A stretch of 64,000 bases of DNA from Cunninghamia lanceolata (taxonomy: Eukaryota > Streptophyta > Pinopsida > Cupressales > Cupressaceae): contig BSBN01000809.1 in NCBI GenBank assembly GCA_027924645.1, forward strand, positions 41,322,001 through 41,386,000, read 5' to 3'. The notes under the pieces are model-generated. The model was not told the DNA's origin. It ran no database searches and was given only the letters and a program-made list of their open reading frames with translations. The translations under genes and the position numbers were made by a program. Shown one piece after another: positions 1 through 10,886 of the stretch. Position 1 is the stretch's first letter; each line of letters begins with the position of its first letter.

Positions 1-2
1 TA

Positions 3-173
3 TTGGAGATACTTTTTGTAGATTTCAATGATAGTGTCGACAATTTTTTTGAACATACTAAAAATAGATCTACTTCCACTCTATCCTGTGTTAAATTAAA
101 AATAACAGATAAATGGTCTAATAATTTTTCATGTGAGTATGAAATATGTAATGTCCTATTTCTAATAATTTAA
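3..173 (+). pseudogene. Unidentified coding-like remnant at the left edge
   Basis: One frame is open from the window edge to a TAA at 171-173, about 56 codons, with no start in view. The composition is mixed rather than low-complexity, and part of it reads CVKLKITDKWSNNFS. That faintly recalls the K-x-WS-x-F stretch of CACTA (TNP2-type) transposases, but the resemblance is by eye over a short segment. I do not recognise the protein. It could equally be an open run by chance. Confidence 0.2.
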
Positions 174-839
174 TTAGGGGACCCAATGGCCCATTCCATA
201 TTTCTTGTGGGCTTAGGGAAAACCATAGGGAAATAATTTCAAATTTTTAGTATTTTCTACATTTTTGTAAGTTGCATTTTTAGAGCTCTTTAGTTCATTT
301 CTCAGGCCTAGTTTGTTTGAAAATATTGTATTTTTATTTTTTAGTGTAGGTCTTTTGGAGATATTTCTAGTGCACTAAAAATGTTTGAATTTATCACACT
401 AATCTAGGAATTAGGACCTCATTAAGTTGAGGTACCTTAAATAAATATTTGTTTTTCATGGGCCTTGTGTAACTTTTGCTATTTTTAGCATATTCTATGA
501 CAAGATTTTATGGAACATTTGCCATCTATTTTTAGCCAAAGGTACATTGGAATTTGGGTACCCAAGTTGGGCCTTTAACATCTTTAAAATGCAAGTAGTT
601 TCTTCATTTCAACATCTCATTTTTATGATACCAAAACCCTGTCAAAATTATTTGAGCACTTATTTTCATTCATCAATCTTAGGATGAAACCCCTTAGATG
701 CTAGAATTAGAGAATGAAAACCCTTTGATTTCTTGAGGAAAATCTCACATAGAGGATGTAGTCTACAATTCAAAGATTGTTTGGATTCTAGTATAGTTTT
801 TAGTAGGTTTTTTTCCACCCTTTCTCCTATATTTAAGGA

Positions 840-1152
840 GGTTATCTCTCATTTGAGAGTGTGTGGAATTTGAAGATTTATATTGAATTATATCACTAGG
901 CACATGAGGTGTTATTGGCCATCTGGAAGTAAGGAGAAGTGTTTCCCCATGTTTAGTCTATTTCGTAATAGACTATTTTTATAAGTGTTTTAATAAAATG
1001 ATGCTTTTTATGGGGTTTTTTTTACCTGAAAGGGTTTTCCCCATATATATCTTGTGTAATGTACATTTATTATATTCTTGTATAATTCTCATTTATATTT
1101 ATTTTATATTTTGCTCATAATGATTAGTATCCTAAGATCCTAAGTTCTAACA
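840..1152 (+). repeat. LTR fragment, 3' part
   Basis: The block at 1013-1055 contains AAGGGTTTTCCCCATATAT, the counterpart on this strand of a block in the LTRs of the minus-strand copia (around 2050-2085). The segment ends TTCTAACA at 1152, a typical YAACA LTR end. I could not place the LTR start: TGTAATGTCC at 147 is a candidate, but the flanks (AAATA and TATAC) do not form a target duplication. Bases 174-839 are AT-rich with no coding signal and may be the rest of this LTR. Confidence 0.4.
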
Positions 1153-1159
1153 TATACAA

Positions 1160-1880
1160 TTAGACCATGATGACGATTCATCTAAAACAAACTTTGTCTA
1201 TACATTTCTGAAACACCCCATTCACTTTGATTATTTAGATGTATAATAGAAGCTATAATAAGTTGGTCATTTTCTTTGCACCAAAAACATGAACAATGGA
1301 AAGTATGTAATGTACCAACAATTGTTAGAGTCTAACCCAAATATTATTCAATTCCAAATACTGATTAACCCAAGTATGATGATTTCTATTGGAGTAAGTT
1401 GTTATTGTATAAACCATTTGATGAAATCAAAATTGACATTGAAATTGAATGTGAAGGCCTAATTTCCAATGAGGAGATCGTTAAAAATATATATCCATGG
1501 AATTTAGATTATACAACTAACCCTTCAAAATTTAATGATATTGATGATGTCAATCTTGAAGAGCATGTTACTAATGATAATGCAAAAAATGGACAAATGG
1601 CAAGTTTTGTCTAGGTTGGTTCCAATACAAGATATATAGTTATTTGATCTTGAACTATTTGGTCAATGTGACTTTGAAATGGATTATAACTAAACCAAAT
1701 TTCAATTACTAGATGATTTACACTAAACAATGATGTAAATTTCATAGAATCAAGCCAATTGGAAAGCCTAGTTCAAAGTGAATTCCATAATTCATACACT
1801 ATTCCAAATAATTTGTGTGAAAGACAATGAATCACATTTAGCACAATCATGGAACACTATGAATTGTATGGTATTTCTAA
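1160..1880 (+). pseudogene. Helitron-like PIF1 helicase, upstream part (broken)
   Basis: The frame is open from about 1381 to a TAG at 1615. It contains LLLYKPFDEIK followed by an acidic segment, as in the region preceding the ATPase core of plant Helitron helicases (established for that family). After that it is decayed but still readable in pieces, ending ELYGIS at 1880. There the copia element is inserted. The ATPase core resumes at 10887 in the matching frame once the insert and one TCTAA copy are discounted, which is the strongest evidence that the two parts are one gene. The rolling-circle Rep domain is not visible here. This is a dead copy with several stops. Confidence 0.55.
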
Positions 1881-2974
1881 TGAAAGGAAGCTATGTGTGC
1901 GGAAATCGCTTCCTACACTAATCTAATGAGGGGAGAGCTATGTAAATTCAATTTAATCCTTACAATTACAGCAACATGAAACATATAACAAAGATATTGC
2001 AGCAATACACATAGAACTAGAAAGAAGATAGAAGAAGAGAGACAAGATATATCGTGGGGAAAACCCTTACCAGGTGAAAAACCCCACACTCAAAAACCTA
2101 CACAATGTATTATCAAAACTAAATGTTGTTTACAATACACTTGCAATGCAAGCTTTAATAGTCTTCGACACTCATGTCTGGAGTCAATCCAGTAGCATAA
2201 CAATACCTGTCAATCACATACTACATCTCCTCCTCCAAGCACCTGTTTATATAGAATATACAAGGCAAAATTGGCTCTATCTTGGAATGGGCATCCAACT
2301 TGGCCTCATGGCCCAAAACCCACTCCTATGGACACTTGGTCAACATTGTAGAATGTTCTTGACACTTGTCCATAGCTCCCATCCCAAAGAGGTCACCTAT
2401 TTCCAAAATGGGCTATGACAAATGCTCTTATGACTCTTACAACCATCATAGAATCTGTCATAGTGCTCTTACAACTCTTACAACCATCATAGAATCTATC
2501 ATAGTAGTTACAACTTACAACTATAAGAGAATCTGTCATACACAGGCTATAAATAGCATATTCTCTTACAACATGTCATAGTCCACCTTGGGGCGCCCAA
2601 AGATGCCTTTTTCAAAGATGCTTCATGACACATGTCTTCACCTGTCTTACAAGATTCTATTTCCAACTCTTACATGTCATAACTTCGTCATAGGAATCCG
2701 TCATAACCGTTTCGGTCAACATTCCCTTACACAACATCCAAGATGCTGACACGTGGCAAAATACTCCTACCACAAAGTGGGACGCCTATCTCCTCATGTG
2801 AGGACAAAATTACAAGTTGTCATCTTCCATGTAGGATGACACATCACCGTGCCACATCCCACAAAATGACAATATGGAATTTACAATTAATTTACAACAT
2901 AGGCAATGAATAAATAAATACAATCATAAATAATGCAAGGAATTACCAAGGTTGAGACACCTTAATTTTCAACA
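1881..2974 (-). repeat. 3' LTR of the copia element
   Basis: 1,094 bp. In element direction it starts TGTTGAAAATTAAGG right after the polypurine tract and ends TTTCA. It matches 9809-10881 along its length. Differences include short tandem duplications of CTCTTACAACTCTTACAACC-type sequence near 2430-2500 in this copy. It carries the TATATAAA box (reverse of 2246-2253) and a block with AAGGGTTTTCCCCAC. GTG-initiated open runs across both LTRs (for example 2074-2418) are LTR sequence, not genes. Confidence 0.95.
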
Positions 2975-2987
2975 TTCTCCCACTTGT
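2975..2987 (-). other. Polypurine tract (PPT)
   Basis: Reads ACAAGTGGGAGAA on the minus strand, directly abutting the TG of the 3' LTR at 2974. This is where the plus-strand primer of reverse transcription would form. The related copia fragment on the right keeps a similar tract (TTGTGGGAGGA) before its LTR at 63018. Confidence 0.75.
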
Positions 2988-3022
2988 CAAACACCTTGTA
3001 AGAGCCAATAGATTAACATGAT

Positions 3023-3360
3023 TTAACTGCTATAGGCCGAGAGGCCCATAGACTCCGAACACCATCTGAACTTCTCTGTGCTAACTGGTTTCGTCAATGC
3101 ATCTACAACATTCTTCATAGTGTCTATCTTCTCCAAATTTACCTTCCCATCCTCTACCATGTCTCGGATGAAGTGAAATTGAACATCAATATGCTTTGTT
3201 CTGGCATGGAAAGTTGGATTCTTCGCAAAGCAAATCACACTGTGACTGTCACAACTAATCGTAATCTGACCTGCATCAACACCAATATCTAAACACAATC
3301 TCTTAAGCCAAATGGCTTCCTTAAAAGCATGAGTTTTTGCCATATACTCAGCTTCTGTCG
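3023..3360 (-). pseudogene. Copia RNase H, second (downstream) copy
   Basis: The C-terminal part of Pol: RNase H removes the RNA strand of the RNA-DNA hybrid. The frame reads PTEAEYMAKTHAFKEAI, then CDSHSVICFAKNPTFH and RTKHIDVQFHFIRD, the usual copia RNase H signatures with the D of CDS and the HxxR/D end. It ends DALTKP plus a short tail, the standard end of copia Pol. A frameshift near 3360 separates it from the RT frame upstream. Only this copy keeps the true 3' end. The other copy stops about 100 bp short at the duplication junction. Confidence 0.9.
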
Positions 3361-4646
3361 GACAAAGCAACCACAGGTTGTCGCTTACTCATCCAACTAA
3401 TAGCACCACCAAATAGTGTAAACACATAAGCACTGGTGGATCTCCTGCTATCAATGTCACCTGCCCAATCTAAATCCACGAATCTATGAATATGAACAAA
3501 ATGTGGAGGTCCTGTAACATTACCATGATAGCATATGGAATACTTGGAAGTACCCCTCAAATATCTAAACACTTGCTTAACTGCATCCCAATGTATTTGT
3601 CCAGGATTAGCCATAAATCGACTAAGGACTCCCACTGCTTGGGCAATGTTTAGTCTTGTGTAGACCATAGCATACATCAAACTACCAACAACACTAGCAT
3701 AAGGTACTCTGCTCATGTCCTCCACCTCACTAGGAGATTTTAGACAATCCTCAATAGACAACTTTGTCCCCAAAGAAACAAGAACACACAATGGTCTACA
3801 ATCTTCCATGCTAAACCTATCCAACACGGTCTTCACATACTTACTCTGGCTTAACCAAAGTTTTCTGTTAGTTCTGTCTCTTCTTATTTCCATTCCTAGA
3901 ATGTACCTGGCTGCCCCTATATCTTTCATTTCAAACTGTGCTGACAACTGAGATTTAAAATCAGAAATCATATTCTTACCCTTCCCAATGTGCAACATAT
4001 CATCAACATACAATGCAACAACGAGAATACGATCACCATCAAACTTATAATACACACAGTGATCTGATTTTGATCTCACAAATCCAATAGACAACACAAA
4101 GGCATCAAACTTCAAATACCACCTCCTAGGAGATTGCTTCAAACCATACAAAGACTTCTTTAACTTGCAAACCAAATTTTTTTTACCTTTCACCATGTAA
4201 TGCTCTAGCTGTGACATGTAGATTTCTTCCTCCAAATCACCATGAAGGAAAGCTATCTTCACATCCATTTGTTCTACCTCTAAGTCATAAGCTGCTGCAA
4301 AAGATAACAGGAATTGAATGGATGTTATCTTTGCAATGGGAGAGAAGATCTCACCATAATCTATACCCTCCACTTGTGAATATCCCTTCGCAACCAATCT
4401 GGCCTTATACTTCTCAACACTGCCATCTGTACCAAATTTATTCTTGAACACCCATTTACATCCAACGGGTTTCCGTCCAGGAGGCAAAGGCACCAAGTCC
4501 CAAGTTTGATTCTTTTCTAAAGAAGCCATCTCATCCTCCATGGCCTCCTTCCAAGAACCTGCATCTTTCATATTCAAAGCCTCTGACATAGTTCTAGGTT
4601 CATCACTGTTAGTAAGCAAAGTAAAAGCACAACTAGAATCAAGCAA
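3348..4646 (-). pseudogene. Copia reverse transcriptase, second copy
   Basis: A 432-codon open stretch with the full copia RT (RVT_2 type). Near its start is EPRTMSEALNMKDAGSWKEAM; then WDLVPLPPGRKPVGCKWVFK, KARLVAKGYSQ, the motif A region QMDVKIAFLHGDL, LYGLKQSPR, and the catalytic box LYVDDMLHIGK. The MSRVPYASVVGSLMYAM and LSRFMANPG connection follows. This is the best preserved enzyme domain of the element and has no internal stop, although the Pol chain is broken on both sides. The usual D-V-K-T-AF in motif A is D-V-K-I-AF here. Confidence 0.93.
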
Positions 4647-4811
4647 TGTATAACCAAACCTTTTAGGTTGCTTCCTTATTCGTGTAGACCTCCTTAAGAG
4701 CTAAGGTTGAGCTTCAACTTCTTCATCTGAGCTTTCAGAGCTACAAGAGCTCTCCTCATCATCAGGTCCAACATTGTCTTTCTGTTTAGTCTTCTCATGG
4801 GTAGCAGGGAA

Positions 4812-5744
4812 CTAAACAACATCCTCTTTCTTTTCTTTTTCTTCTAGCTGTAAAACAGTGGAAGAAGGTGTTAGCTCTCTGAAGATGACACTTCTACTAT
4901 GCAACACTTTTTCAGCCATAGGGTCCCAAAGCTTGTATCCTTTCACACTGACACCATAGACAATGAAGATACACTTAACAGCCTTGTTCTCCAATTTTGA
5001 CCGCTTCTCCCTAGACACATGTGCATATGCCTCACAACCAAAAACACGAAGATGTCTTATTGAAGGATTTCTACCAAACCACACCTCCATGGGTGTCTTA
5101 CCAACAAGAACTGATGTAGGAGATCTATTTACAAGATAGCAAGCAGTGGCAACAGCTTCAGCCCAAAACTTTTCTTACAGGCTAGCTCTACTAAGCATAC
5201 TCCTAGCCTTCTCCATCAGTGTCCTGTTCATCCTCTCTGCAACTCGATTTTGTTGTGGGGTGTATGGAGTTATCTTATGTCTTTCAATCCCACATTCCTT
5301 GCAATATTTATTGAATTCTGTAGAACATAACTCACCACCATTGTCAGTTATCAAACATTTAAACCAGTCTAATTTTTAGCAAAGGCCTTAAACTCCTTAA
5401 ACTTACTATAGACTTCAGATTTGCTTCTGAGAAAATAAATCCATATCCTTCTACTGTAGTCATCTATGAAAGATACAAAATATACAGATTTTGATAATGA
5501 AGGAACATTAACAGGACCAAATACATCAGAATGAACAAAGTCCAACACACCAAAAGACTTATGAGAACTCGAGTAAAACTGAACACAGTTTTGTTTTCCA
5601 TATATGCAATGTTCACAAAAGTCAAACTCAAGATTACAATCATCTAACCCCTCAATGAGGTTCTTATTTTTCAGGGTACGTAGACCCTTCTCACCAATGT
5701 GGCCAAATCTCTTATGCCATAAGATTATCTTTTTAGCAGGAAGC
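4812..5744 (-). pseudogene. Copia integrase, second copy (N-terminally truncated Pol)
   Basis: Starts inside the zinc-binding domain at the duplication junction (5745-5754). LWHKRFGHIGEKGLRTL and CEHCIYGKQ give the HHCC zinc module, then HSDVFGPVNVPS and FIDDYSRR give the first two catalytic acidic residues. The third-acid region (5091-5368) is broken by stops and an in-frame TAG after KEFKAFAKN. The C-terminal domain is open at 4812-5090 (MEVWFGRNPSIRHLRVFGC, then LWDPMAEKVL). Protease and gag do not precede this copy, so it could never have been made as a normal Pol. Bases 4647-4811 are the acidic linker to RT, with stops. Confidence 0.9.
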
Positions 5745-5754
5745 AAGAAGTATC

Positions 5755-6486
5755 TACCTTCTCCAAATTTACATTCCCATCCTCTACCATGTCTTAGACG
5801 AAGTGAAACTGAACATCAATATGCTTTGTTCTGGCATGGAAAGTTGGATTCTTCGCAAGGCAAATCACACTCTGACTGTCACAACTGATCGTAATCTAAC
5901 CTGCATCAACACCAATATCTGAGCACAATCTCTTAAGCCAAATGGCTTCCTTAAAAGCATGCGTTGCTGCCATATACTCAGCTTCTATCATGGACAAAGC
6001 AACCATAGGTTGTCACTTACTCATCCAACTAATAGCACCACCAAACATTGTAAACACATAAGCACTGGTGGATCTCCTGCTGTCAATGTCACCTGCCTAA
6101 TCTAAATCCACAAATCCATGAATATCAATAGAATGCGGAGGTCCTGTAACATTACCATGATAGCATATGGAATACTCAGAAGTACCCCTCAAATATATGA
6201 ACACTCACTTAACTGCATCCCAATGTATCTGTCTAGGATTAGCCATAAATCGACTAAGGACTCCCACTACTTGGGCAATGTTTGGTCTTGTGCAGATCAT
6301 AACACACATCAAACTGCCAACAACACTAGGATAAGGTACTCTGCTTATGTCCTCCACCTCACTAGGAGATTTTGGACAATCCTCAACAGACAACTTTGTC
6401 CCCAAAGAAACAAGAACACACAATGGTCTACAATCTGCCATGATGAACCTATCCAACACAGTCTTCACATACTCTAGCTTAACCAA
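5755..6486 (-). pseudogene. Copia RNase H and connection, first copy (truncated)
   Basis: Part of the first Pol copy. 6205-6486 reads YVKTVLDRFIMADCRPLCV and VPYPSVVGSLMCVMICTRP, the segment after the RT palm. 5755-6204 holds RNase H sequence homologous to 3125-3600 but interrupted by stops. It ends at the duplication junction without the DALTKP end found in the other copy. The missing tail and the junction immediately next to an integrase zinc domain mark the recombination breakpoint. Confidence 0.85.
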
Positions 6487-7273
6487 AGTTTTCTGTTAGT
6501 TCTATCTCTTCTGATTTCCATTCCTAGAATGTACCTCGCTGCCCCTAAATCTTTCATTTCAAACTGTGTTGACAACTGAGATTTAAAATCAGAAATCATA
6601 TTCTTACCCTTCCCAATGAGCAACATATCATCAACATACAATGCAATAATGAGAATACAATCACCATCAAATTTATAATACACACAGTGATCTGATTTCG
6701 ATCTCACAAATCTAATAGACAACACAAAGGCATCAAACTTCAAATACCACCTCCTAGGAGATTGCTTCAAACCATACAAAGACTTCTTTAACTTGCAAAC
6801 CAATTTTTTTTACCTTTCACCATGTAATGCTCTGGCTGTGACATGTAGATTTCTTCCTCCAAATCACCATGAAGGAAAGCTATCTTCACATCCATTTGTT
6901 CTACCTCTAAGTCATAAGCTACTGCAAGAGATAACAGGAATCGAATGGATGTCAGCTTTGCAATGAGAGAGAAGATATCACCATAATATATACCCTCTAC
7001 TTGTGAATATCCCTTTGCAACCAATCTGGCCTTATACTTCTCAACACTACCATCTGCACCAAATTTCTTCTTGAACACCCATTTACATCTAACGGGTTTC
7101 CGTCCAGGAGGCAAAGGCACCAAGTCCCAAGTTTGATTCTTTTCCAAAGAAGCCATCTCATCCTCCATGGCCTCCTTCCAGGAACCTGTATCTTTCATAT
7201 TCAAAGCCTTTGACATAGTTCTAGGTTCATCATTGTTAGTAAGCAAAGCAAAAGCACAACTAGAATCAAGCAA
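6474..7273 (-). pseudogene. Copia reverse transcriptase, first copy (frameshifted)
   Basis: Two overlapping frames, 6788-7273 and 6474-6803, split by loss of one base in the T-run at 6805-6815; the other copy keeps the frame there. They hold EPRTMSKALNM, WDLVPLPPGRKPVRCKWVFK, QMDVKIAFLHGDL, LYGLKQSPRR and the catalytic LYVDDMLLIGKGK. Compared with the second copy this one has more amino-acid changes at otherwise conserved sites (for example GIYYGDIFSLIAKL), so it looks at least as decayed. Confidence 0.93.
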
Positions 7274-7408
7274 TGTATAACCAAACCTTTCAGGTTGCTT
7301 CCTTATTCATGTAGACCTCCTCAAGAGCTGAGGTTGAGGTTCAGCTTCTTCATTTGAGCTTTCAGAGCTGCAAGAGCTCTCCTCATCAACAGGTCCAACA
7401 TTGTCTTT

Positions 7409-8514
7409 CTATTTAGTCTTCTCAGGGGTAGCAAGAAACTGAACATCATCCTCTTTCTTTTCTTGTTCTTTTGGTTGTAAAACAGTGGAAGAAGGTCTTA
7501 GCTCTCTGAAGATGACACTTTTTCTATACAACACTTTTTCAGCCACAGGGTCCCAAAGATTGTATCCTTTCACACTGACACCATAGCCAATGAAGATACA
7601 CTTAACAACCTTGTTCTCTAATTTTGACCGCTTCTCCCTAGGCACATGTGCATATGCCTCACAACCAAAAACATGAAGACGTCTTATTGAAGGCTTTCTA
7701 CCAAACCACACCTCCATAGGTGTCTTACCAACAAGAGCTGATGGAGGAGATCTATTTACAAGATAGCAAGCAGTGGCAACAACGTCAGCCCAAAACTTTT
7801 GTTCTAGACTAGCTCTACTAAGCACACTCCTAGCCTTCTCTATCAGTGTCCTGTTCATCCTATCTGCAACTCCATTTTGCTGCGGGGTGTATGGAGTTGT
7901 CTTATGTCTTTCAATCCCAAGTTCCTTGCAATATTTATTGAATTATGTAGAATAGAACTCACCACCGTTGTCAATTATCAAACATTTAAACCAGTCTTAT
8001 TTTTAGCAAAGGCCTTAAACTCCTTAAACTTACTATAGACTTCATATTTGCTTCTAAGAAAATAAATCCATGTCCTTCTACTGTAGTCATCTATGAAAGA
8101 TGCAAAATATACAGATTTTGATAACGAAGGAACATTAACAGGACCAAATACATCAGAATGAACAAGGTCCAACACACCAGAAGACTTATGAGAACTCAAG
8201 TAAAACTGAACACAGTTTTGTTTTCCATATATGCAATGTTCGCAAAAGTCGAACTCAAGATTACAATCATCTAACCCATCAATGAGGTTCTTATTTTTCA
8301 GGGTACGTAGACACTTCTCACCAATGTGGCCAAATCTCTTATGCCATAAGATTGTCTTTTTAGCAGGAAGCTTAACTTCCAAGGCATGAATACAATCATC
8401 AAGACTAGATACAACAGATTTCTTCACTGCTCGTTCAGATGGTGGGGATGAAGTGACTGCTTCCCTCTTTCTTGAGTCAAAAGAACTATTGCATTGTGAA
8501 ATGCATGCCTCCAC
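7409..8514 (-). pseudogene. Copia integrase, first copy
   Basis: 7978-8514 holds the HHCC zinc module (LWHKRFGHIGEKCLRTL, CEHCIYGKQ) and the catalytic-core start (HSDVFGPVNVPS, FIDDYSRRTW). 7409-7858 holds the core end and C-terminal domain (MNRTLIEKARSVLSRASLEQ, KFWADVVATACYLVNRSPPS, LHVFGCEAYAHVPREKRSK). The stretch between them, 7859-7977, should carry the third catalytic acid but is interrupted by a stop and frame change. Integrase inserts the cDNA and leaves the 5-bp target duplication seen at the element ends. A TAG separates it from the protease part at about 8515. Confidence 0.93.
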
Positions 8515-9691
8515 CTAAAACAGAGTACCTCTCCTAGTACCCTTAGCAAGCACCATAGCTCCTCTAGTCATCTTGCATCCTTCTTTCGAAAAGACAACTT
8601 GCACACCTGTATCATTCAACATACTTACAGAAATCAGGTTATGTGCTAAGCCTGGGATGTGCATAACCCCAGAGATCCCCTTCACTCATCCATCAGGGAA
8701 TTGGATAGAGACTCTTCCACGACCAACAATCTTCAGATGAGAGTCATTACCCAGGTACACCTTTCCACCATCGAACTCCTCATACTTAGTGAACCAGTCT
8801 CGATGTGAGGTCATGTGGAATGATGCACTAGAATCAATCAGCCACACATCATTAGATGCATGGGTTGCCAGGGCTGCAATGAAGGAATCACCATCATCTT
8901 GTGACTTGTCAGAATCTGAATCTAGGTTCTTCTTCTTCTTTTTCTTTTCCTCTTTACATTCCTTTTGAAAATTTCTAGATTTACCATAGTTCCAATAGAG
9001 AGCCTTGGACTTTCCAAGAGATTTGGATCTCCCATGGGTTTTGGATCTACCCTTCTCAGCTTTCTTGTCCTTCTTTTTCCCTTTCTCCTTGGGTCTTCCA
9101 CGAACTGCAAGAGCCTCTTTGGCTGCCTCAGAAGACTTTCTCCGCATCTCTTCAGACAACAGCAAAGAAACCACTTCATCCATTTTGAATGTGTATGTGG
9201 TGCTTCCAATAGACATGACAAGATGATCCCACGAGTCCGGCAAAGAACAAAGCAAGGTCATATAATGATCTTCCTTCTCCATCTTCACACCAATGGATGT
9301 CAATTGTGCAACCAATGTTGAAAGCATTCATATGTTCTGCAACAGATCCTCTGTCCTCCATTCGAAGAGAATACAACTTCTTTCTTAGAAAATTTTTGTT
9401 AACTAGGGATTTGGCTTGATACACATCTCCCAACTTCTTCAAAAGCAAGTTTGCAGTAGCCTCCTCATGGACATTTAACTTGATAGAATCAACAAGACTA
9501 AGTCTTATGAGACCCTTAGCCTTCTGATCCTTGAGATTCGAATCAACTTGTGACATTGCAACTGATTTTGTTCCACTGATAGTTTCCCAGAGGTCCCGAT
9601 CAACAAGCATGTCTTCCATCTTGAGCTTCCATGACTCAAAATTAGTGCCATTGAATTTCTCCACCTCTATCCTTTCAGATGTGCTTGTCAT
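8515..9691 (-). pseudogene. Copia gag and protease (broken)
   Basis: Gag starts at the ATG at 9691 (MTSTSERIEVEKFNGTNFES), with WKLKMEDMLVDRDLWETI of the UBN2-type capsid domain. An upstream in-frame extension to 9736 is unlikely. A frameshift near 9315-9325 moves Gag to the frame of 8686-9327. That frame has PDSWDHLV, a lysine-rich segment and a zinc knuckle whose first cysteines are lost (YWNYGKSRNFQKEC). Protease follows, with the active site DSSAS instead of the usual DSGAS (about residue 165 of that frame). A TGA after FPDG and a TAG at about 8515 interrupt the link to integrase. Confidence 0.9.
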
Positions 9692-9793
9692 CTCCTTGTT
9701 GCAACAAGATTCAGAATACTCTGCACAGACTCCCACTCAACTTAAGATCAGCTCAAAAAACCCCTACCCAACAACTAGGACCAAAGGTGATCA

Positions 9794-9806
9794 AGCTCTG
9801 ATACCA
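9794..9806 (-). other. Primer binding site (tRNA-iMet type)
   Basis: Reads TGGTATCAGAGCT on the minus strand, 2 bp inside the 5' LTR end at 9809. It is complementary to the 3' end of plant initiator tRNA-Met, the standard copia primer. Confidence 0.9.
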
Positions 9807-9808
9807 AC

Positions 9809-10881
9809 TTAAAGGAAGCTAGGTGTGCAGAAATTGCCTCCTACACTAATCTAATGAGGGGAGAGCTATGCAAATTCAAATCTAATGAGGGGAGAGCTAT
9901 GCAAATTCAATTTAATCCTTACAATTACAGCAACATGAAACATATAATAGAGATATTGCAGCAATACACATAGAACCAGAAAGAAGACAGAAGAAGAGAG
10001 ACAAAATATATCGTGGGGAAAACCCTTATCGGGTGAAAAACCCCACAATCAGAAACCTGCACAATGTATTATCAAAATTGAATGTTGTTTACAATACACT
10101 TGCAATGCAAGTTTCAATAGTCTTCGACACTCATGTCTGGAGTCAATCCAGCAGCATAACAGTACATATCAATCACATACTACATCTCCTCCTCCAAGCA
10201 CCTGTTTATATAGAATATACAAGGCAAAATTGGCTCTATCTTGGAATGGGCATCCAACTTGGCCTCATGGCCCAAAACCCATGCCTATGGACACTTGGTC
10301 AACATTGTAGAATGTTCCTGACACTTGTCCACAGCTCCCATCCCAAAGAGGTTGCCTATTTCCAAAATGGGCTATGACAGATGCTCTTACAACTCTTACA
10401 ACCGTCATAGAATCTGTCATAGTAGTTACAACTTATAGCTGTAAGAGAATCTATCATACATAGGCTATAAATAGCATATTATCTTACAACATGTCATAGT
10501 CCACCTTAGGGTGCCTAAAGATACCTTTTTCAAAGATGCTTCATGACACATGTCTTCACCTGTCTTACAAGCTTCTATTTCTGACTCTTACATGTCATAA
10601 CTTCATCATAGGAATCCGTCATAACCGTTTCTGTCAACATTCCCTTACACAACATCCAAGATGCCGACACATGGAAAAATACTTCTACCACAAAGTGGGA
10701 CGCCTATCTCCTCATGTGAGGACACAATTGCAAGTTGTCATCTTCCATGTAGGATGACACATCACCGTACCACATCCCGCAAAATGACAATATGGAATTT
10801 ACAACATAGGCAATGAATAAATAAATACAATCATAAATAATGCAAGGAATTACCAAGGTCGAGACACCTTAATTTCCAACA
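9809..10881 (-). repeat. 5' LTR of the copia element
   Basis: 1,073 bp, starting at 10881 in element direction (TGTTGGAAATTAAGG). It partners 1881-2974. A 33-bp direct duplication of CTAATGAGGGGAGAGCTATG-type sequence at 9850-9905 is private to this copy. The terminal CA at 9809-9810 has mutated (AA in element direction). Confidence 0.95.
10205..10212 (-). promoter_or_regulatory. TATA box of the copia 5' LTR
   Basis: TATATAAA on the minus strand, followed by CAGGTGCTTGG. The same box is kept in the 3' LTR (2246-2253). It would place the transcript start near 10175-10180, leaving about 370 bp of R-U5. Position and sequence fit; the start itself is inferred. Confidence 0.6.
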
Positions 10882-10886
10882 TCTAA

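Larger units (their letters stand above)
3125..5744 (-). repeat. Pol duplication, downstream copy
   Basis: 2,620 bp matching 5755-8371 in the same orientation, roughly 95% by eye. Low-coordinate end: the C-terminal part of RNase H. High-coordinate end: the zinc-binding domain of integrase (sequence ending GCAGGAAGC at 5744, matched at 8371). The two copies are separated only by AAGAAGTATC (5745-5754), which matches neither neighbour. Confidence 0.93.
5755..8371 (-). repeat. Pol duplication, upstream copy
   Basis: 2,617 bp, a direct head-to-tail partner of 3125-5744. This copy continues beyond 8371 into the unique protease-gag part, so it is the one joined to a normal Pol N-terminus. Its low-coordinate end lacks the last stretch of RNase H. 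Confidence 0.93.
1881..10881 (-). mobile_element. Ty1/copia LTR retrotransposon with duplicated pol
   Basis: A complete 9,001-bp element in minus orientation. It is bounded by LTRs (9809-10881 is the 5' LTR, 1881-2974 the 3' LTR) and a perfect 5-bp target duplication TCTAA at 1876-1880 and 10882-10886. Internal order in the element's own direction is PBS, gag-PR, INT, RT, RNase H (cut short), a second INT, RT, RNase H, then PPT. INT before RT defines copia. The second INT-RT-RH is a head-to-tail copy of the first (3125-5744 versus 5755-8371), absent from ordinary copia elements. LTRs and pol copies each differ by several percent by eye. Stops and frameshifts in every domain make it inactive. 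It was inserted into the helicase of a Helitron-like element. Confidence 0.95.

Noticed and set aside
147..1152. Complete solo LTR at the left edge
   Set aside because: The start TGTAATG and end TAACA look right, but the flanking pentamers AAATA and TATAC do not match.
2074..2418. 115-codon open run conserved at 2074-2418 and 10033-10377
   Set aside because: Both lie in the two LTRs of one element, begin with GTG and run antisense to it; conservation is due to LTR identity.
8965..9321. Open frames on the plus strand and in another minus-strand frame over gag (8922-9321)
   Set aside because: They overlap the recognised Gag frame with its protease motif and arise from the Lys/Arg-rich composition.
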